DNA of 64,000 nt from Williamsia sp. Its GTDB lineage: Bacteria > Bacteroidota > Bacteroidia > Chitinophagales > Chitinophagaceae. Under the pieces are notes generated by a model that worked only from the letters and a program-made list of their open reading frames with translations, did no database searches and was not told the origin of the DNA. Position 1 is the first letter of the stretch. Each line of letters opens with the position of its first letter. Both the position numbers and the translations under genes were made by a program. Shown here one piece after another: positions 36,390-46,293 of the stretch. Location of the stretch: the NCBI GenBank assembly GCA_015069695.1, contig JADCRZ010000027.1, forward strand, positions 1 to 64,000, in the 5' to 3' direction.

Positions 36390-37136
36390 ATGCTTCCTCC
36401 GAAATCCACGACCGACTGGACCGACCCCACCGGTTTTCATACCCTCGAAATCATCTCCAGGGCAACCGCTTTCAACCGGTGGATGTACGAGCAAATCAAA
36501 CCCTACCTGCAGGGCTCTGTCCTGGAGATCGGCAGTGGTATCGGAAACATTTCCCATTTTTTGGTGGATGCAGGTTATACCATCAGCTTATCTGATTATG
36601 ACCCGGCTTACCGTGATTGGCTGACAGCGCGATACAAGGATGATCCAAACGTACAGGAGGTGTTGAGCATAGACCTGGAGCATCCCTATTTCCATTCTAC
36701 CTATGCCCGTTTACAAGGGGCTTACGATACTGTTTTTCTTCTCAATGTGATCGAACACATCCGGGATGACCAAAAGGCCATTGCTTACTGCGCTTCGCTG
36801 CTCAAGCCCGGAGGAAGGCTGATCGTGCTTGCGCCGGCAATACCTGCGTTGTACTCCGGATTGGATAAGGAATTGGGACACCATCGCCGGTACACCCGTG
36901 CTACCCTTACGCGCCTGCTTGGCCAGGAAGGACTGCGTATTGTGTACCGGCAATATTTCAATGTACTGGGACTGGCAGGCTGGTTCTGTTTTGGAAAGAT
37001 AGCCGGCCGCAAACAGTTAACCGGATCTGCATTCAACTTGTTCAACACCCTGGTTCCCCTGGCCCGCGCGCTGGATGGCTTGTTTGGCAGACTGGGCGGG
37101 CTCTCCGTTATAGCTGTTGCAGAGAAAAAAATTTAA
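36390..37136 (+). CDS. SAM-dependent methyltransferase
   Basis: 248 residues, class I fold. Motif I is VLEIGSGIGNIS; acidic loop SDYDPAY; DTVFLLNVIEHIRDD is motif II; LLKPGGRLIVLAPAIPAL motif III. This type often acts on lipid- or glycan-related small molecules near GT2 genes. Three bases after the GT2 stop and two before the next gene, so one operon. Confidence 0.88.
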   Translation: MLPPKSTTDWTDPTGFHTLEIISRATAFNRWMYEQIKPYLQGSVLEIGSGIGNISHFLVDAGYTISLSDYDPAYRDWLTARYKDDPNVQEVLSIDLEHPYFHSTYARLQGAYDTVFLLNVIEHIRDDQKAIAYCASLLKPGGRLIVLAPAIPALYSGLDKELGHHRRYTRATLTRLLGQEGLRIVYRQYFNVLGLAGWFCFGKIAGRKQLTGSAFNLFNTLVPLARALDGLFGRLGGLSVIAVAEKKI

Positions 37137-37138
37137 CC

Positions 37139-38827
37139 ATGTTAGAGATCGCATTGGCTGCATTCTATAGCACATTGCTCTGCTGGACCTGGGGCCACCT
37201 TACTTTGCGTTTTCTTTCCGCAGTCATGCCCCGGGCCCGTACCGGCCTGCCCTCTAGCATTGTTTGTTTAACCGGCTTATCCTCACTTGCAGTAACAGCC
37301 GGTGCTTTGTCGATCTGGATGCCCCTGGGAGGAATAGCTCTTCAGACGGGGTTGCTGCTCGTTGCCGGGGTTTACTGGCTGTTGAACAAAAAGATAAGGA
37401 TCGATTTTTTCGCCACGTGCCGCAAACTGGCTTTTTTGCATCCGCTGAGCATGTGCCTGCTTCTTTGCTTTGCTGTTTTGTTGCTTCTCATGGGAGCCTG
37501 GATCATTGTACATCCTGACACCGTTGGCTATCATGCCCAAACCATCCAGTGGATCGCTGCGTACAAGGCCATTCCGGGCCTGGTGCACCTGCATGTGCGT
37601 TATGGATACCAGGGATACTGGTTCCTGGCCTCTGCCTTGTTTAGCTTTCCATTCCTGCATACGGCTGCACCAACGTTTATCAACACCTGTGTTGCAGGCT
37701 GGTATGTGGTATTTATGATCGGACGAATAGAGGAGTATAGAAAAATCGACGTGCATGGAAGTATCTTGTGGATCCTGTTATTTGCATACACCTGGTGGGA
37801 TTTTGGCATGCTGCGCCTGACAGCAGTCTCTACCAGTCCGGATTTTGTTGCCGGGCTGTATTGCTGGGTGGTATTTTATTTCCTGCTGAACAAAAAGCAG
37901 GAAGCCGACTGGATCTCTATTTTCTTTTTCAGTATCATGGCCGTGCTGATCAAACTTTCTTCTGTGCCTTTGTTGTTGCTGGCTGCTTACGCCCTCTACC
38001 ACTTGTTTAAAAAGCACAATCTAAAAGCCGGTTTTCTTTTGACGGGCTTTGCTGTACTGGCTATAGGTGCGTTCCTGGCCAGGAATATTATTACATCGGG
38101 CCATTTTATCTTCCCTTCACCTCTCCTGGATGTGCTGCAGGTAGACTGGAAGCTGGATCATCAAAGCACCCGATTTGCCCAGCAGTATATCAGCGACTAT
38201 GCCCGCATCGGAGAAAAAGCGCGGTATGGCGTACCGCTCGGACTGACATGGAAAGAGTGGATGCCGGTATGGTGGATGAACAAAAGCGGGGCGGAAAAAT
38301 TTTTAATCCTGAGCTTGCTTGCCTGTATACTATTGTGCGGCGTCTTTTTCAAAAAGATCATACAGTCTTCTTCCCTTCCAACACGCTTATTCTTTCTCTT
38401 GTCTGCAGCCGGTCTCCTCTTCTGGTTTGTACAGGCCCCTGATCCCCGTTTTGGATATGGCTTTATCTTTCCTTTGCAGGGTGTAGTCCTGTACCGGCTT
38501 GGAACAGCCTGTCCATTTGCTGTTCAGGTGGGCAAACGGTTCACGTCGCTGATCTTGGGTACGTTTACCGTCATTGTAGTGGCTTATACCGTTTACCGGT
38601 TCACCCATTTCTTTCACTCCCGGAATTTGCTAGAGCCTGAGGGCATTCCGCCGGTTGCAACCAGGCAATTCAAGCAAGGAGGCATTGTTTTCCGGATGCC
38701 TTGTCATGTTTGCGGATGCGGCAGCACGCCCCTGCCCTGTGCGTATGATGATGACCCGTTTACGTTGCGGGGAGCTTCCTTGGAGGATGGATTCAGGCGT
38801 GCGCAGCCGCTTAAATCGGATCACTAA
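37139..38827 (+). CDS. Polytopic membrane protein, paralogue of 33929-35653
   Basis: 562 residues with many membrane segments. It shares the loop [15 protein letters not shown] followed by [18 protein letters not shown] and the APDPRFGYG motif with the protein at 33929. Its tail [15 protein letters not shown] aligns with [15 protein letters not shown] there. The first motif has DTVGYH where the paralogue has DTDSYH, so the second acidic residue is lost. Overlaps hscA by 17 bases at the 3' end, on the other strand. Confidence 0.7.
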   Translation: MLEIALAAFYSTLLCWTWGHLTLRFLSAVMPRARTGLPSSIVCLTGLSSLAVTAGALSIWMPLGGIALQTGLLLVAGVYWLLNKKIRIDFFATCRKLAFLHPLSMCLLLCFAVLLLLMGAWIIVHPDTVGYHAQTIQWIAAYKAIPGLVHLHVRYGYQGYWFLASALFSFPFLHTAAPTFINTCVAGWYVVFMIGRIEEYRKIDVHGSILWILLFAYTWWDFGMLRLTAVSTSPDFVAGLYCWVVFYFLLNKKQEADWISIFFFSIMAVLIKLSSVPLLLLAAYALYHLFKKHNLKAGFLLTGFAVLAIGAFLARNIITSGHFIFPSPLLDVLQVDWKLDHQSTRFAQQYISDYARIGEKARYGVPLGLTWKEWMPVWWMNKSGAEKFLILSLLACILLCGVFFKKIIQSSSLPTRLFFLLSAAGLLFWFVQAPDPRFGYGFIFPLQGVVLYRLGTACPFAVQVGKRFTSLILGTFTVIVVAYTVYRFTHFFHSRNLLEPEGIPPVATRQFKQGGIVFRMPCHVCGCGSTPLPCAYDDDPFTLRGASLEDGFRRAQPLKSDH

Positions 38828-40679
38828 GCGTTTTGCCGCTGATGGCCTTGCTCACTGCTTCATCCATCAACCGCTCGGCATAAGGGCGGGACACGCTGTT
38901 CAGGGCTTCTGTCTTTTCACTGATCAGGTCTTTATTGCCCGATGCGATCACTGATTGGAGTGTTGCAATGGCCTGCCGGGTAGCTTCTATCTCATCTGCC
39001 GTTAAATAAGATCCATTTTTTTCAACAAACCGTTCTGTTGTTTCTATCAGCTGACCGGCTTCGGTTCGGGCTTCTACGAGGGCCCTTGTTTTGATGTCCT
39101 CTTGTGCGTGGGTCAGCGAATCCAGCAGCATGTTCTCTACCTGCTGGTCAGTTAAACCGTATTGGGGAGTGACTTCAATGCTTTGTTCAACCCCGCTGCG
39201 CAATTCCCTTGCCCTTACAACCAGGATGCCGTCTGCATTGATGAGGAACGAAACTTCTACTTTGGGCAGTCCGGCCGGCATACCCGGAATTCCTTCCAGG
39301 TTGAATTCAGCCAGTTTCCGGTTGTCTTTCACCAGGTCGCGTTCTCCCTGGTAAACAGAAATGCGCATACCACTCTGTCCGTCTTTTTGGGTTGTGTATT
39401 GACGCGCTGCTTTTGTCGGAATCTTCGAATTGCGGGAGATCAATACATCCATCAGTCCGCCCATGGTTTCAATGCCAAGTGACAAAGGGGTGATATCAAG
39501 CAGCAAAAATTCTTTGTTGTTGCCAGCCAGTATATCTGCCTGTACAGCTGCACCCAACGCCACCACTTCGTCCGGGTTCACCGAATCATTCACTGGTTTT
39601 CCGAAAAAGGAACTCACTGCCTGCTTCACCGCAGGTACGCGGGTAGAACCGCCAACCATCACCACCACATCGATGGCATCTTTCTCCAGCTTGGCATCCC
39701 GCAGTGCCTGGCTGCAGCTATCGATCGTTTTCCGGATCAATCCCTGAACGGCTTGCTCAAATTGGGAGCGGGTGATCCGGAGCTGATGCCCGTTGACCGC
39801 ATCCGAAAATGATTCATTGTTGCTGAGCCATTTTTTGGCAGCTTCTGCCCGCAAGCGCAGTTCCTGCGCAAGGGTTTTGTCTTCAATCAAACTGGCTTCA
39901 GAAATGCCGAGTTGCTCCATCCAGTGTTTTACAATCATCTGGTCAAAATCATCTCCTCCCAGGTAGGTATCGCCATTGGTGGAGAGCACTTCAAAGATTC
40001 CCTGCGTGATTTTAAGAATCGAAATATCAAAGGTGCCGCCCCCGAGGTCATATACAGCAATGGTTTTTTCTTCTTCTTTGTTCAGACCCAGTCCGTAAGC
40101 CAGGCTGGCCGCTGTTGGCTCGTTGAGGATGCGCAGCACATCCAATCCGGCCAGCTTGCCAGCATCGCGGGTAGCCTGGCGTTGTGCATCATTGAAATAT
40201 GCCGGTACGGTAATCACCGCCTTGGTAACCGGCGTTTTGAGGATGTGCTCGGCCCTTTGCTTGAGATCTTTGAGAATCAGGGAAGACAGTTCAACAGGGG
40301 AGTAAAACTTGGAACCGACCTGTACTTTAACCAGGCTTTCCGTGTTGTCATCAATAATTCTATACGTGAAGAAAGAAGCATTTGTCCTGATGTCGTTGTA
40401 AGATTTGCCCATCAGCCGCTTGGCTGAAAAAATGGTGCTTTGGGGAGCCAATACCAGAAACTTCTTTGCCTCCTCTCCTACTACCACCGAACCATCTTCT
40501 CCAAAGTGAACCACAGAAGGTACCAGCGAACTGCTGTTGTGTTCCTGCAGCGCTACGGGCTGTCTGCTTTCCGGGTGGATAATGGCCACCAGGCTGTTGG
40601 TGGTTCCCAGGTCGATCCCTACAATCATCTCGCTTTGCTGCAAACTGCCTGTCGCTATGTTAATGCCAATCTTTGCCAT
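38811..40679 (-). CDS. hscA: Hsp70-type Fe-S assembly chaperone HscA
   Basis: 622 residues, Hsp70 fold: [43 protein letters not shown]. The substrate-binding domain has [13 protein letters not shown] with a shorter C-terminus than DnaK and no C-terminal lid tail, which fits HscA. HscA works with HscB to move iron-sulfur clusters from the IscU scaffold. No isc genes are adjacent. DnaK is the alternative; the [15 protein letters not shown] start and tail favour HscA. Confidence 0.85.
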   Translation of the reverse strand: MAKIGINIATGSLQQSEMIVGIDLGTTNSLVAIIHPESRQPVALQEHNSSSLVPSVVHFGEDGSVVVGEEAKKFLVLAPQSTIFSAKRLMGKSYNDIRTNASFFTYRIIDDNTESLVKVQVGSKFYSPVELSSLILKDLKQRAEHILKTPVTKAVITVPAYFNDAQRQATRDAGKLAGLDVLRILNEPTAASLAYGLGLNKEEEKTIAVYDLGGGTFDISILKITQGIFEVLSTNGDTYLGGDDFDQMIVKHWMEQLGISEASLIEDKTLAQELRLRAEAAKKWLSNNESFSDAVNGHQLRITRSQFEQAVQGLIRKTIDSCSQALRDAKLEKDAIDVVVMVGGSTRVPAVKQAVSSFFGKPVNDSVNPDEVVALGAAVQADILAGNNKEFLLLDITPLSLGIETMGGLMDVLISRNSKIPTKAARQYTTQKDGQSGMRISVYQGERDLVKDNRKLAEFNLEGIPGMPAGLPKVEVSFLINADGILVVRARELRSGVEQSIEVTPQYGLTDQQVENMLLDSLTHAQEDIKTRALVEARTEAGQLIETTERFVEKNGSYLTADEIEATRQAIATLQSVIASGNKDLISEKTEALNSVSRPYAERLMDEAVSKAISGKTLSDPI

Positions 40680-40707
40680 ATTTTCTTGGTTTCTGTAAAA
40701 AGAAGGG

Positions 40708-40715
40708 CAAAGGTA
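40708..40715 (-). promoter_or_regulatory. -7 box of hscA
   Basis: TACCTTTG on the minus strand, an exact TAnnTTTG, 29 bases before the ATG. No clear -33 box. The same octamer heads the tRNA-tuf promoter. Confidence 0.4.
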
Positions 40716-40974
40716 GGCAAATAAAAAAGGGTTTGGATCAGCCCTCCCTCCACCAGACCGCCGTTGGATAGGCCGTTCTTTTTGACACGTTTTCTTTCAG
40801 CTTTCCGAAATTACAGGTTCACCGGTTTTACAGTAAGATGGCTGGAAAAACAGGACACTGTTATAGTGGGCAAAGAAGAAAGTACAAACGCAGCAAAGGC
40901 CGGGTGTTTTAAAGCAGCAGAAGCGTTCCGGAAATGCGAATAAGGTCGAGGTGTAAAAAAGTTTGCAGAAAAAT

Positions 40975-41025
40975 TTTGAAACTAAAACTTTAGTTATATA
41001 TCTTTACTAAAACGAAATTCTTAGT
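40975..41025 (+). promoter_or_regulatory. Promoter with two BlaI-like operators
   Basis: TTTG (40975-40978), a 20-base spacer, and TATCTTTA (40999-41006) fit the Bacteroidota -33/-7 pattern. Dyad 1, ACTAAAACTTTAGT (40981-40994), lies in the spacer. Dyad 2, ACTAA...TTAGT (41006-41025), covers the start. ACTAA/TTAGT dyads like these are, from memory, typical of BlaI/MecI-type repressor sites that control M56 peptidase genes. Confidence 0.6.
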
Positions 41026-41059
41026 TATGAACAGAGTTTGACGCTAAAATTTTTCCTCC

Positions 41060-42595
41060 ATGCCCTTTCTTCTGTATGCCGTAAAGGTTGTTGTTTGTTC
41101 CCTCCTGCTCTTGTGTTATTATATTTTCTTTTTAAGAAACAAGCAATTTCATCAATATAACCGCTGCTATCTTTTGATGAGCACCGTGCTTTCCTTGGTT
41201 TTGCCGCTTGTATCTGTCTCTTTTTCGCAAGGGCCCGCCCTGCAGGATGGTGCGCTTGTTAAAACCCTTGAGGTCATCAGTGTACGCGAGTGGGAAGAGG
41301 GCATGGCGATCCCTGCGCTTAAGCGCCATGCCGGCTGGACACTTACACTTCAGGAAAGCTTGTTTATCATTTATGGAACAGGTGTGGTGATAGCCGGCTA
41401 CTCCCTCCTGCGGTCATTGCTCTATATATACAAGCTTTCAAGAAAGTATCCGCCCCAAGTGTACAACCAGGTGCGCTTTTACAATACGAAGGAGCCCGGA
41501 ACACCCTTTTCTTTTCTGCATGCCATTTACTGGAATGATGCCATAACGCTGACAACCCCGGAAGGACAGGATATTTTTCAGCATGAGCTTTATCATATCC
41601 GGGCCGGGCATAGTTATGATGCCCTGTTTATGCGGCTGATCAATATGGTGTGCTGGTTTAATCCCTTTTTCCGGTGGTATCAGTCAGAGTTGAGCGTGAT
41701 CCATGAATACCTGGCAGACAGGCATGTGAGTTCCAGGGCAAACAAATGGGATTATGCAGAATTGCTGCTTACCCATGCCATCAACAAAAAAACATCATCG
41801 GTTTACAACCCGTTTTTTCATACCCAAATCAAAAGGAGGATCAACATGCTTTTACAACAAAATAAAACCCCGTTTTCTTATGCCAGAAAGATCATGGCTT
41901 TGCCGCTGCCGGCTGTCTTGTTTTGTGCTTTCGGCCTGAAAAACGGCCACTACCCTGAAATAAGCAATGGGCCGATCAAAAAGGCAAGTGCTCCTATCAC
42001 AGTTGTGATTGATGCAGCACATGGCGGATCGGATGACGGCGCGCACGGTGTGGATGGCCTTCTGGAAAAAGACCTTTGTTTGTCCATTGCGCGGAAAATA
42101 AAAACCCTCGCTCCGCAGTATGGCATCGGGGTAGTTATGACAAGAGAGCAGGATGAATTACCTGGAAAAGCGTCCGACGCAAGGGAAGGCAACAGGAACC
42201 GGGTTGCTGTGCTGCAGAAAAGCAATGCCGATCTGTTTATTTCTGTTCACCTGAATGCTGACAACTCCATAAAATCTCCAAGGAGCGGTTTTGACGCGTA
42301 TATTTCCAGCAAGAACAAGCAGTACGAAAAAAGCAAGATCCTGGCATCTGCCATTTTGGGTGAGGTGAAAAGTTTGTACAAAACAACAGAGATACTTAAA
42401 GAAAGGGAACAACAGGTTTATGTACTGTCAAATTCAAATAAACCTTCCGTGCTGATTGAATGCGGCTTTATTACAAACGATGCGGATGCAGCATTTATAA
42501 AAGATGAAAAGAACCAGGAAAATGTCGCACACAATATTTTGAAGGGTATTGTTAAATACCAGAACAGTCTTGCTGCGGGTACACATGGACGGTAG
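41060..42595 (+). CDS. M56 (BlaR1-like) peptidase fused to N-acetylmuramoyl-L-alanine amidase
   Basis: 511 residues. The N-terminal half is an M56 membrane metallopeptidase: membrane segments near 4-24, 37-56 and 100-122, zinc motif HELYH at 175-179, then HEYLAD at 215-220, and a further segment near 278-294. The C-terminal half (from about 312) is an Amidase_3 domain: DAAHGG with H321, E336 in LLEKDL, SVHLNAD and VLIECGF with the last Glu. M56 sensors cleave a BlaI-type repressor when the cell wall is attacked. The amidase part would lie outside the membrane and bind or cut peptidoglycan. No blaI gene is adjacent. Confidence 0.87.
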   Translation: MPFLLYAVKVVVCSLLLLCYYIFFLRNKQFHQYNRCYLLMSTVLSLVLPLVSVSFSQGPALQDGALVKTLEVISVREWEEGMAIPALKRHAGWTLTLQESLFIIYGTGVVIAGYSLLRSLLYIYKLSRKYPPQVYNQVRFYNTKEPGTPFSFLHAIYWNDAITLTTPEGQDIFQHELYHIRAGHSYDALFMRLINMVCWFNPFFRWYQSELSVIHEYLADRHVSSRANKWDYAELLLTHAINKKTSSVYNPFFHTQIKRRINMLLQQNKTPFSYARKIMALPLPAVLFCAFGLKNGHYPEISNGPIKKASAPITVVIDAAHGGSDDGAHGVDGLLEKDLCLSIARKIKTLAPQYGIGVVMTREQDELPGKASDAREGNRNRVAVLQKSNADLFISVHLNADNSIKSPRSGFDAYISSKNKQYEKSKILASAILGEVKSLYKTTEILKEREQQVYVLSNSNKPSVLIECGFITNDADAAFIKDEKNQENVAHNILKGIVKYQNSLAAGTHGR

Positions 42596-42612
42596 GGCTT
42601 TGCCCCTCCTGA

Positions 42613-42650
42613 ACCCACCCCTGCCCCTCCCGGGAGGGGCAGGGGTGGGT
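42613..42650. repeat. Perfect G/C palindrome between convergent genes
   Basis: 19-base arms meeting at 42631/42632 with no loop, every base matching. It consists of C-rich and G-rich runs (CCCACCCC...GGGGTGGG). It lies 17 bases after the amidase stop and before the convergent gene at 42695. Similar C-rich half sites are seen at about 50570-50582 and 59448-59462, so this is a mobile-type palindromic repeat, possibly serving as a terminator. Confidence 0.85.
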
Positions 42651-42694
42651 CTACGATGTGCATGCCATACCAGCTCATTCGATTGGATATTAGA

Positions 42695-44473
42695 TCAGCT
42701 AAACACCAACGTATGATTAAACGGTGTGATGCCGGTCAGGTAGGCATGCATACCGCTTGTACGCAGGCTTCCGAAATGGGTGCTGTAGCGTTCTCCCTCC
42801 AGGTTGGTGATCATTTTGTGACGAAGAGTTCCGGGGCCAAAGCGGATGCTGTCGTTGCCGAGTGTGTATTCGCCTGTGCCTCCTTCCAGAAAAAAATTCT
42901 GGTTGCCTCCCTCTGAAACACCGGTGAATTTACCACCTTCCTGAAAGCAGAGTTCAATGGTAACCGGAACATTTGCCTGGCCTCCTACTTCAAACTTTGC
43001 TTCTATTCCTCCCTCCTTTTCAGTGAACCGGATGGTGGTTAGAAGGGTCTTTATATTGCTGACAGGCCGGTTGCTGAAATCCATTTTATTCCAGAAGCGG
43101 TCATCAATGCTGGGCGAGAGTTTGTAATCGCCTTGGGGGTTTCGCTTGTTCTTGGGCAGGGGCTGGTAATAAGGCACGTCCAGCTTTTTGTGGAGCACAT
43201 AGTTGTTTCCTTCCTTTGTGATGCCTTCACTGTAAAAATAACCCGTGCTGAAGAAGCTGGTGGAGAGACGCATGTACTTTAAAATCGCATCCCCCTTTCT
43301 GAATGAAAAAAAGTTGGGACTGTTTGACCGGCCTGAAGCAATGATCAGGGGCCAGTCAACCCCGCCGAAAACGGTGGCAGTTTGGGAGCCGTGCCTGATC
43401 CGCAGGAGTTTTGATTGGTGAAACAGCTTTTCATAGTTTACAGGAAGTTCCGAGGAGACGGGCAATTCTTTTTGCAGCAGGGGATCTTCCAAGAATGCAA
43501 AGAGGGAGCGGCTTACAATTTCTTCTTCAAATCCCCGCATGCTTTCTATCTGTTTGGCTATAGCCGCAAACAGCTTGTTTTGATCCCGGATGGCCAGGTA
43601 GCGGTAAACAGGATAATATGATACGATAGTCTTGGAAGTATATTGATCTTGCCGCCGCGAATCATTCACAACCAGGTCGCCATTGGGTTCCATGTAGTAA
43701 TAGGTGGTCTCCAGGTTTTTCCTGACAGGCACCAGCAAATTGGATTTATTCAGAAGGCGCGCAATGGTAAGCAGCGACCCGTCTTCTACAATAGCATAAT
43801 TGCGGCTTCTTTCCGGGAAATTGCCGTCTTCATCGATGAACACCCCTTCATCCAGCCAGTCGTTGATTCGCTGCAGGTATTTAGGCTGCGGATAAAGCGT
43901 GTAGATCCTTGCCAGCGCGGCACTCACCACCCACCGGTGATTGGGCGTATGAACACCGCCTGTGGTGAGGGCATCGCCGGCTTTCAAAATAAAGGTCTTC
44001 AAATCGCTTTTTACGGATTGAAGGGCAGCCGATGACTGCTGGTTAAGCAAATAGGCCGCAGCACAAACCGGCTCCAGTAAAAATGCGGTATCCGGAGGTG
44101 ATTCGAGGTTGCCGATGTCTACTGTTCCGTCAGCTGCCTGTACGCGCAACAATTGCTGCGTCAGCTTTTGCAGGGATGCCACAACCGCCTCGCTGCCATG
44201 ATACGTTGAACCTGCAGCACAATAAGCTGCAGTGAGCGTTGCCAGATCATAGCCTGTTCTTCTGCTGAAGGGGCTCTGCGCCCCATCTGTTTGCAGGAGG
44301 CGCGCAGCCTGCTGGTCATTGGCCTGGGTCAATCGCTGGAGAAAACCGGTATCAACAGCACGGGCGGATTTGTTTGTTTGAGAAAAAAGCTGCTGTGCAA
44401 ATGGCGGCAGGCTGAAGAGGACACTTGCCCCCAAAGATTTTTTTATAAAGCTGCTTCTTGATATTTTTTGCAT
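42695..44473 (-). CDS. Exported protein of unknown function beside SusC/SusD
   Basis: 592 residues with a Tat-like or Sec signal (SRSSFIKKSLGASVLFSLPP). The first half is rich in helices (ATLTAAYCAAGSTY, VVSAALARIYTLYP), as in alpha/alpha-barrels; the second half has beta-rich motifs. The overall plan (helical toroid plus beta-sandwich) is that of heparinase II/III-like polysaccharide lyases, but I cannot point to a catalytic set. It is downstream of SusC-SusD on the same strand, so it is probably the enzyme of this locus, though a terminator separates them. Confidence 0.55.
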   Translation of the reverse strand: MQKISRSSFIKKSLGASVLFSLPPFAQQLFSQTNKSARAVDTGFLQRLTQANDQQAARLLQTDGAQSPFSRRTGYDLATLTAAYCAAGSTYHGSEAVVASLQKLTQQLLRVQAADGTVDIGNLESPPDTAFLLEPVCAAAYLLNQQSSAALQSVKSDLKTFILKAGDALTTGGVHTPNHRWVVSAALARIYTLYPQPKYLQRINDWLDEGVFIDEDGNFPERSRNYAIVEDGSLLTIARLLNKSNLLVPVRKNLETTYYYMEPNGDLVVNDSRRQDQYTSKTIVSYYPVYRYLAIRDQNKLFAAIAKQIESMRGFEEEIVSRSLFAFLEDPLLQKELPVSSELPVNYEKLFHQSKLLRIRHGSQTATVFGGVDWPLIIASGRSNSPNFFSFRKGDAILKYMRLSTSFFSTGYFYSEGITKEGNNYVLHKKLDVPYYQPLPKNKRNPQGDYKLSPSIDDRFWNKMDFSNRPVSNIKTLLTTIRFTEKEGGIEAKFEVGGQANVPVTIELCFQEGGKFTGVSEGGNQNFFLEGGTGEYTLGNDSIRFGPGTLRHKMITNLEGERYSTHFGSLRTSGMHAYLTGITPFNHTLVFS

Positions 44474-44550
44474 GAATGGGTGCGTATATAGTAGTGCAAT
44501 TTATTTCTCTTTCCCCGATCACAGGATGCATTCCTGATCTATTTCAGCGT

Positions 44551-44584
44551 TAAAAAAGCAAAAGCGCTTCTTTCGAAACGCTTT
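44551..44584 (-). terminator. Terminator downstream of susD
   Basis: Arms 44561-44570 and 44575-44584, ten pairs with one G-U, GAAA loop on the minus strand, then TGCTTTTTTA. Ends the SusC-SusD transcript; some read-through to the next gene is possible. Confidence 0.75.
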
Positions 44585-44661
44585 CAGCTTGTTTGGTTGG
44601 TTTGATGCACGAAGAATATTGGACGCTTGCCTGTGTGCAAGCAGGAAAACATAAACTTTTC

Positions 44662-46281
44662 TTAATAGCCCGGATTTTGCACCAGGGCAGGGTTTACAAC
44701 AAGCGCAGATGTAGGGACCGGGAATATTCTCCGGTATGTGTCTGTATTGGTTTTAAAACCCCAGGTTCCTTCGTATTTACCAAAGCGGATCATATCATTG
44801 CGGTGCCAGCATTCCCAGGCAAATTCGCGGTTTCTTTCTTCGTACATATTATCCAGGGTAACTGCTGTCCAGGGAGCGGTTGTGGTACGTACAGCGCGGA
44901 GCTGGTTTACAAGAGACAGCGCAGTTTGTCCGTTGGTAGCCGTTCCTCCGCGCAGGATGGCTTCTGCTTTCATGAGCAGGATGTCTGAATAGCGGAACAT
45001 CGGCACATCGTTGTTCTGGTTGCGGCTGGTGGAAGTCGCATCCGGGTAAAACTTGATATTCCGGTATCCCATGTTCCAGGCTATTTCGTCGTTGCCACAA
45101 TCATAAAGGGTGGCATCCTGCCGCAGTACGATGTTGGGAGTTAAGTTGACCTGGTAGGTATAGCTGGCATTGGCATCGGCACCGGTATAAAACTGATCAT
45201 ATCCCTTTTTGGTGGTCGTAACCGTTACGGGCGTTACACCGTCATTCATAAACTGCAGACCCGTAAGCCATTGACGGTTGCGGATGTCATTCGCATCATT
45301 GAAATTTGCGTAGAATTCCGGCAGCGTGCTGCGGGGTGCACTGGGCGTGAACGGCAGGTTGAATTTGGCTGTTTCTGAACGGGGCACATCGTAACGGGCA
45401 TGATACATAAATCCATTCAAGCCATACGCACTGGAAGCAGCCGGATCATAGGGTATGACAAAAATAAATTCCGGATTGGAAGGCCCGTTGTTGGGATAAA
45501 ACATGTTCAGGTAGTTCGCCCTGGTTTCAAGCGAGAACTTGCCGGAAGCCATAACGCTGTCGCAGGCCACAATGCATTCATTGTAGCGCGCGGTACCGGT
45601 ATAGTATTGTGCATTCAGGTACATTTTCGCCAGCAGTGCAAAAGCCGTGTACCGGGTTGCCCGTCCGTATGTAGTAATGCCAGTGGTTGTACTTAAATTG
45701 GGCATGGCTGCTTTTACTTCATTTTCGATAAAGCTGAACACCTGCGCCCGGGGCAAATTCGCATGCGGCGTAAAATCACCATACACAGTATCAAGCGGCA
45801 CATTGCCGTACAAGTCCATCATCATAAAATAAGACAGCGCCCGAACCATCTTGAGTTCAGAAGTAATTTGCGTCTTGCTGGTTCCCTCCGGCATGGTCGT
45901 ACCCAAAATAGAAAGAGACTGGTTGGTAGCCCCAATGGTTCTCGACAGCCAGCTCCAGGCTCCGTTTGTCCAGCCATGGTCCTTGGTCCAATCGTGGTAA
46001 TGCAGCATGCGGTAGTTCTGGTTGTCGTACCAGTTGCCCCCGCGTGCAGGCATGATAGATTCATCGGTACTGAGCGATTGCATAAACCAATAATCAAGCG
46101 AGTAATTGCCCCGCAGCGCTACATAGGCCGGACCGGAAGCTTGTACAAATTGCGTTGGATTTTGCGGGAACACCTCGGGCGTTAGCTGGGTGGTAATAGG
46201 CACATCCAGTTTATGACATGCGGCACCTGCGAAAACAAGGGCCAGCATGCTTATATAACAGATACTCTTTTTCATACTCAT
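44662..46281 (-). CDS. SusD/RagB outer membrane nutrient-binding lipoprotein
   Basis: 539 residues with a lipoprotein signal (LALVFAGAAC). SusD fold: LYGNVPLDTVYGD, ARYTAFALLAKMYLNAQYY, and the C-terminal MYEERNREFAWECWHRNDMIRFGKY that closes most family members. Works as the lid of the SusC channel encoded immediately upstream. The substrate cannot be told from sequence. Thirteen bases after susC, a classic pair. Confidence 0.95.
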   Translation of the reverse strand: MSMKKSICYISMLALVFAGAACHKLDVPITTQLTPEVFPQNPTQFVQASGPAYVALRGNYSLDYWFMQSLSTDESIMPARGGNWYDNQNYRMLHYHDWTKDHGWTNGAWSWLSRTIGATNQSLSILGTTMPEGTSKTQITSELKMVRALSYFMMMDLYGNVPLDTVYGDFTPHANLPRAQVFSFIENEVKAAMPNLSTTTGITTYGRATRYTAFALLAKMYLNAQYYTGTARYNECIVACDSVMASGKFSLETRANYLNMFYPNNGPSNPEFIFVIPYDPAASSAYGLNGFMYHARYDVPRSETAKFNLPFTPSAPRSTLPEFYANFNDANDIRNRQWLTGLQFMNDGVTPVTVTTTKKGYDQFYTGADANASYTYQVNLTPNIVLRQDATLYDCGNDEIAWNMGYRNIKFYPDATSTSRNQNNDVPMFRYSDILLMKAEAILRGGTATNGQTALSLVNQLRAVRTTTAPWTAVTLDNMYEERNREFAWECWHRNDMIRFGKYEGTWGFKTNTDTYRRIFPVPTSALVVNPALVQNPGY

Positions 46282-46293
46282 GTAATTAGAAAT

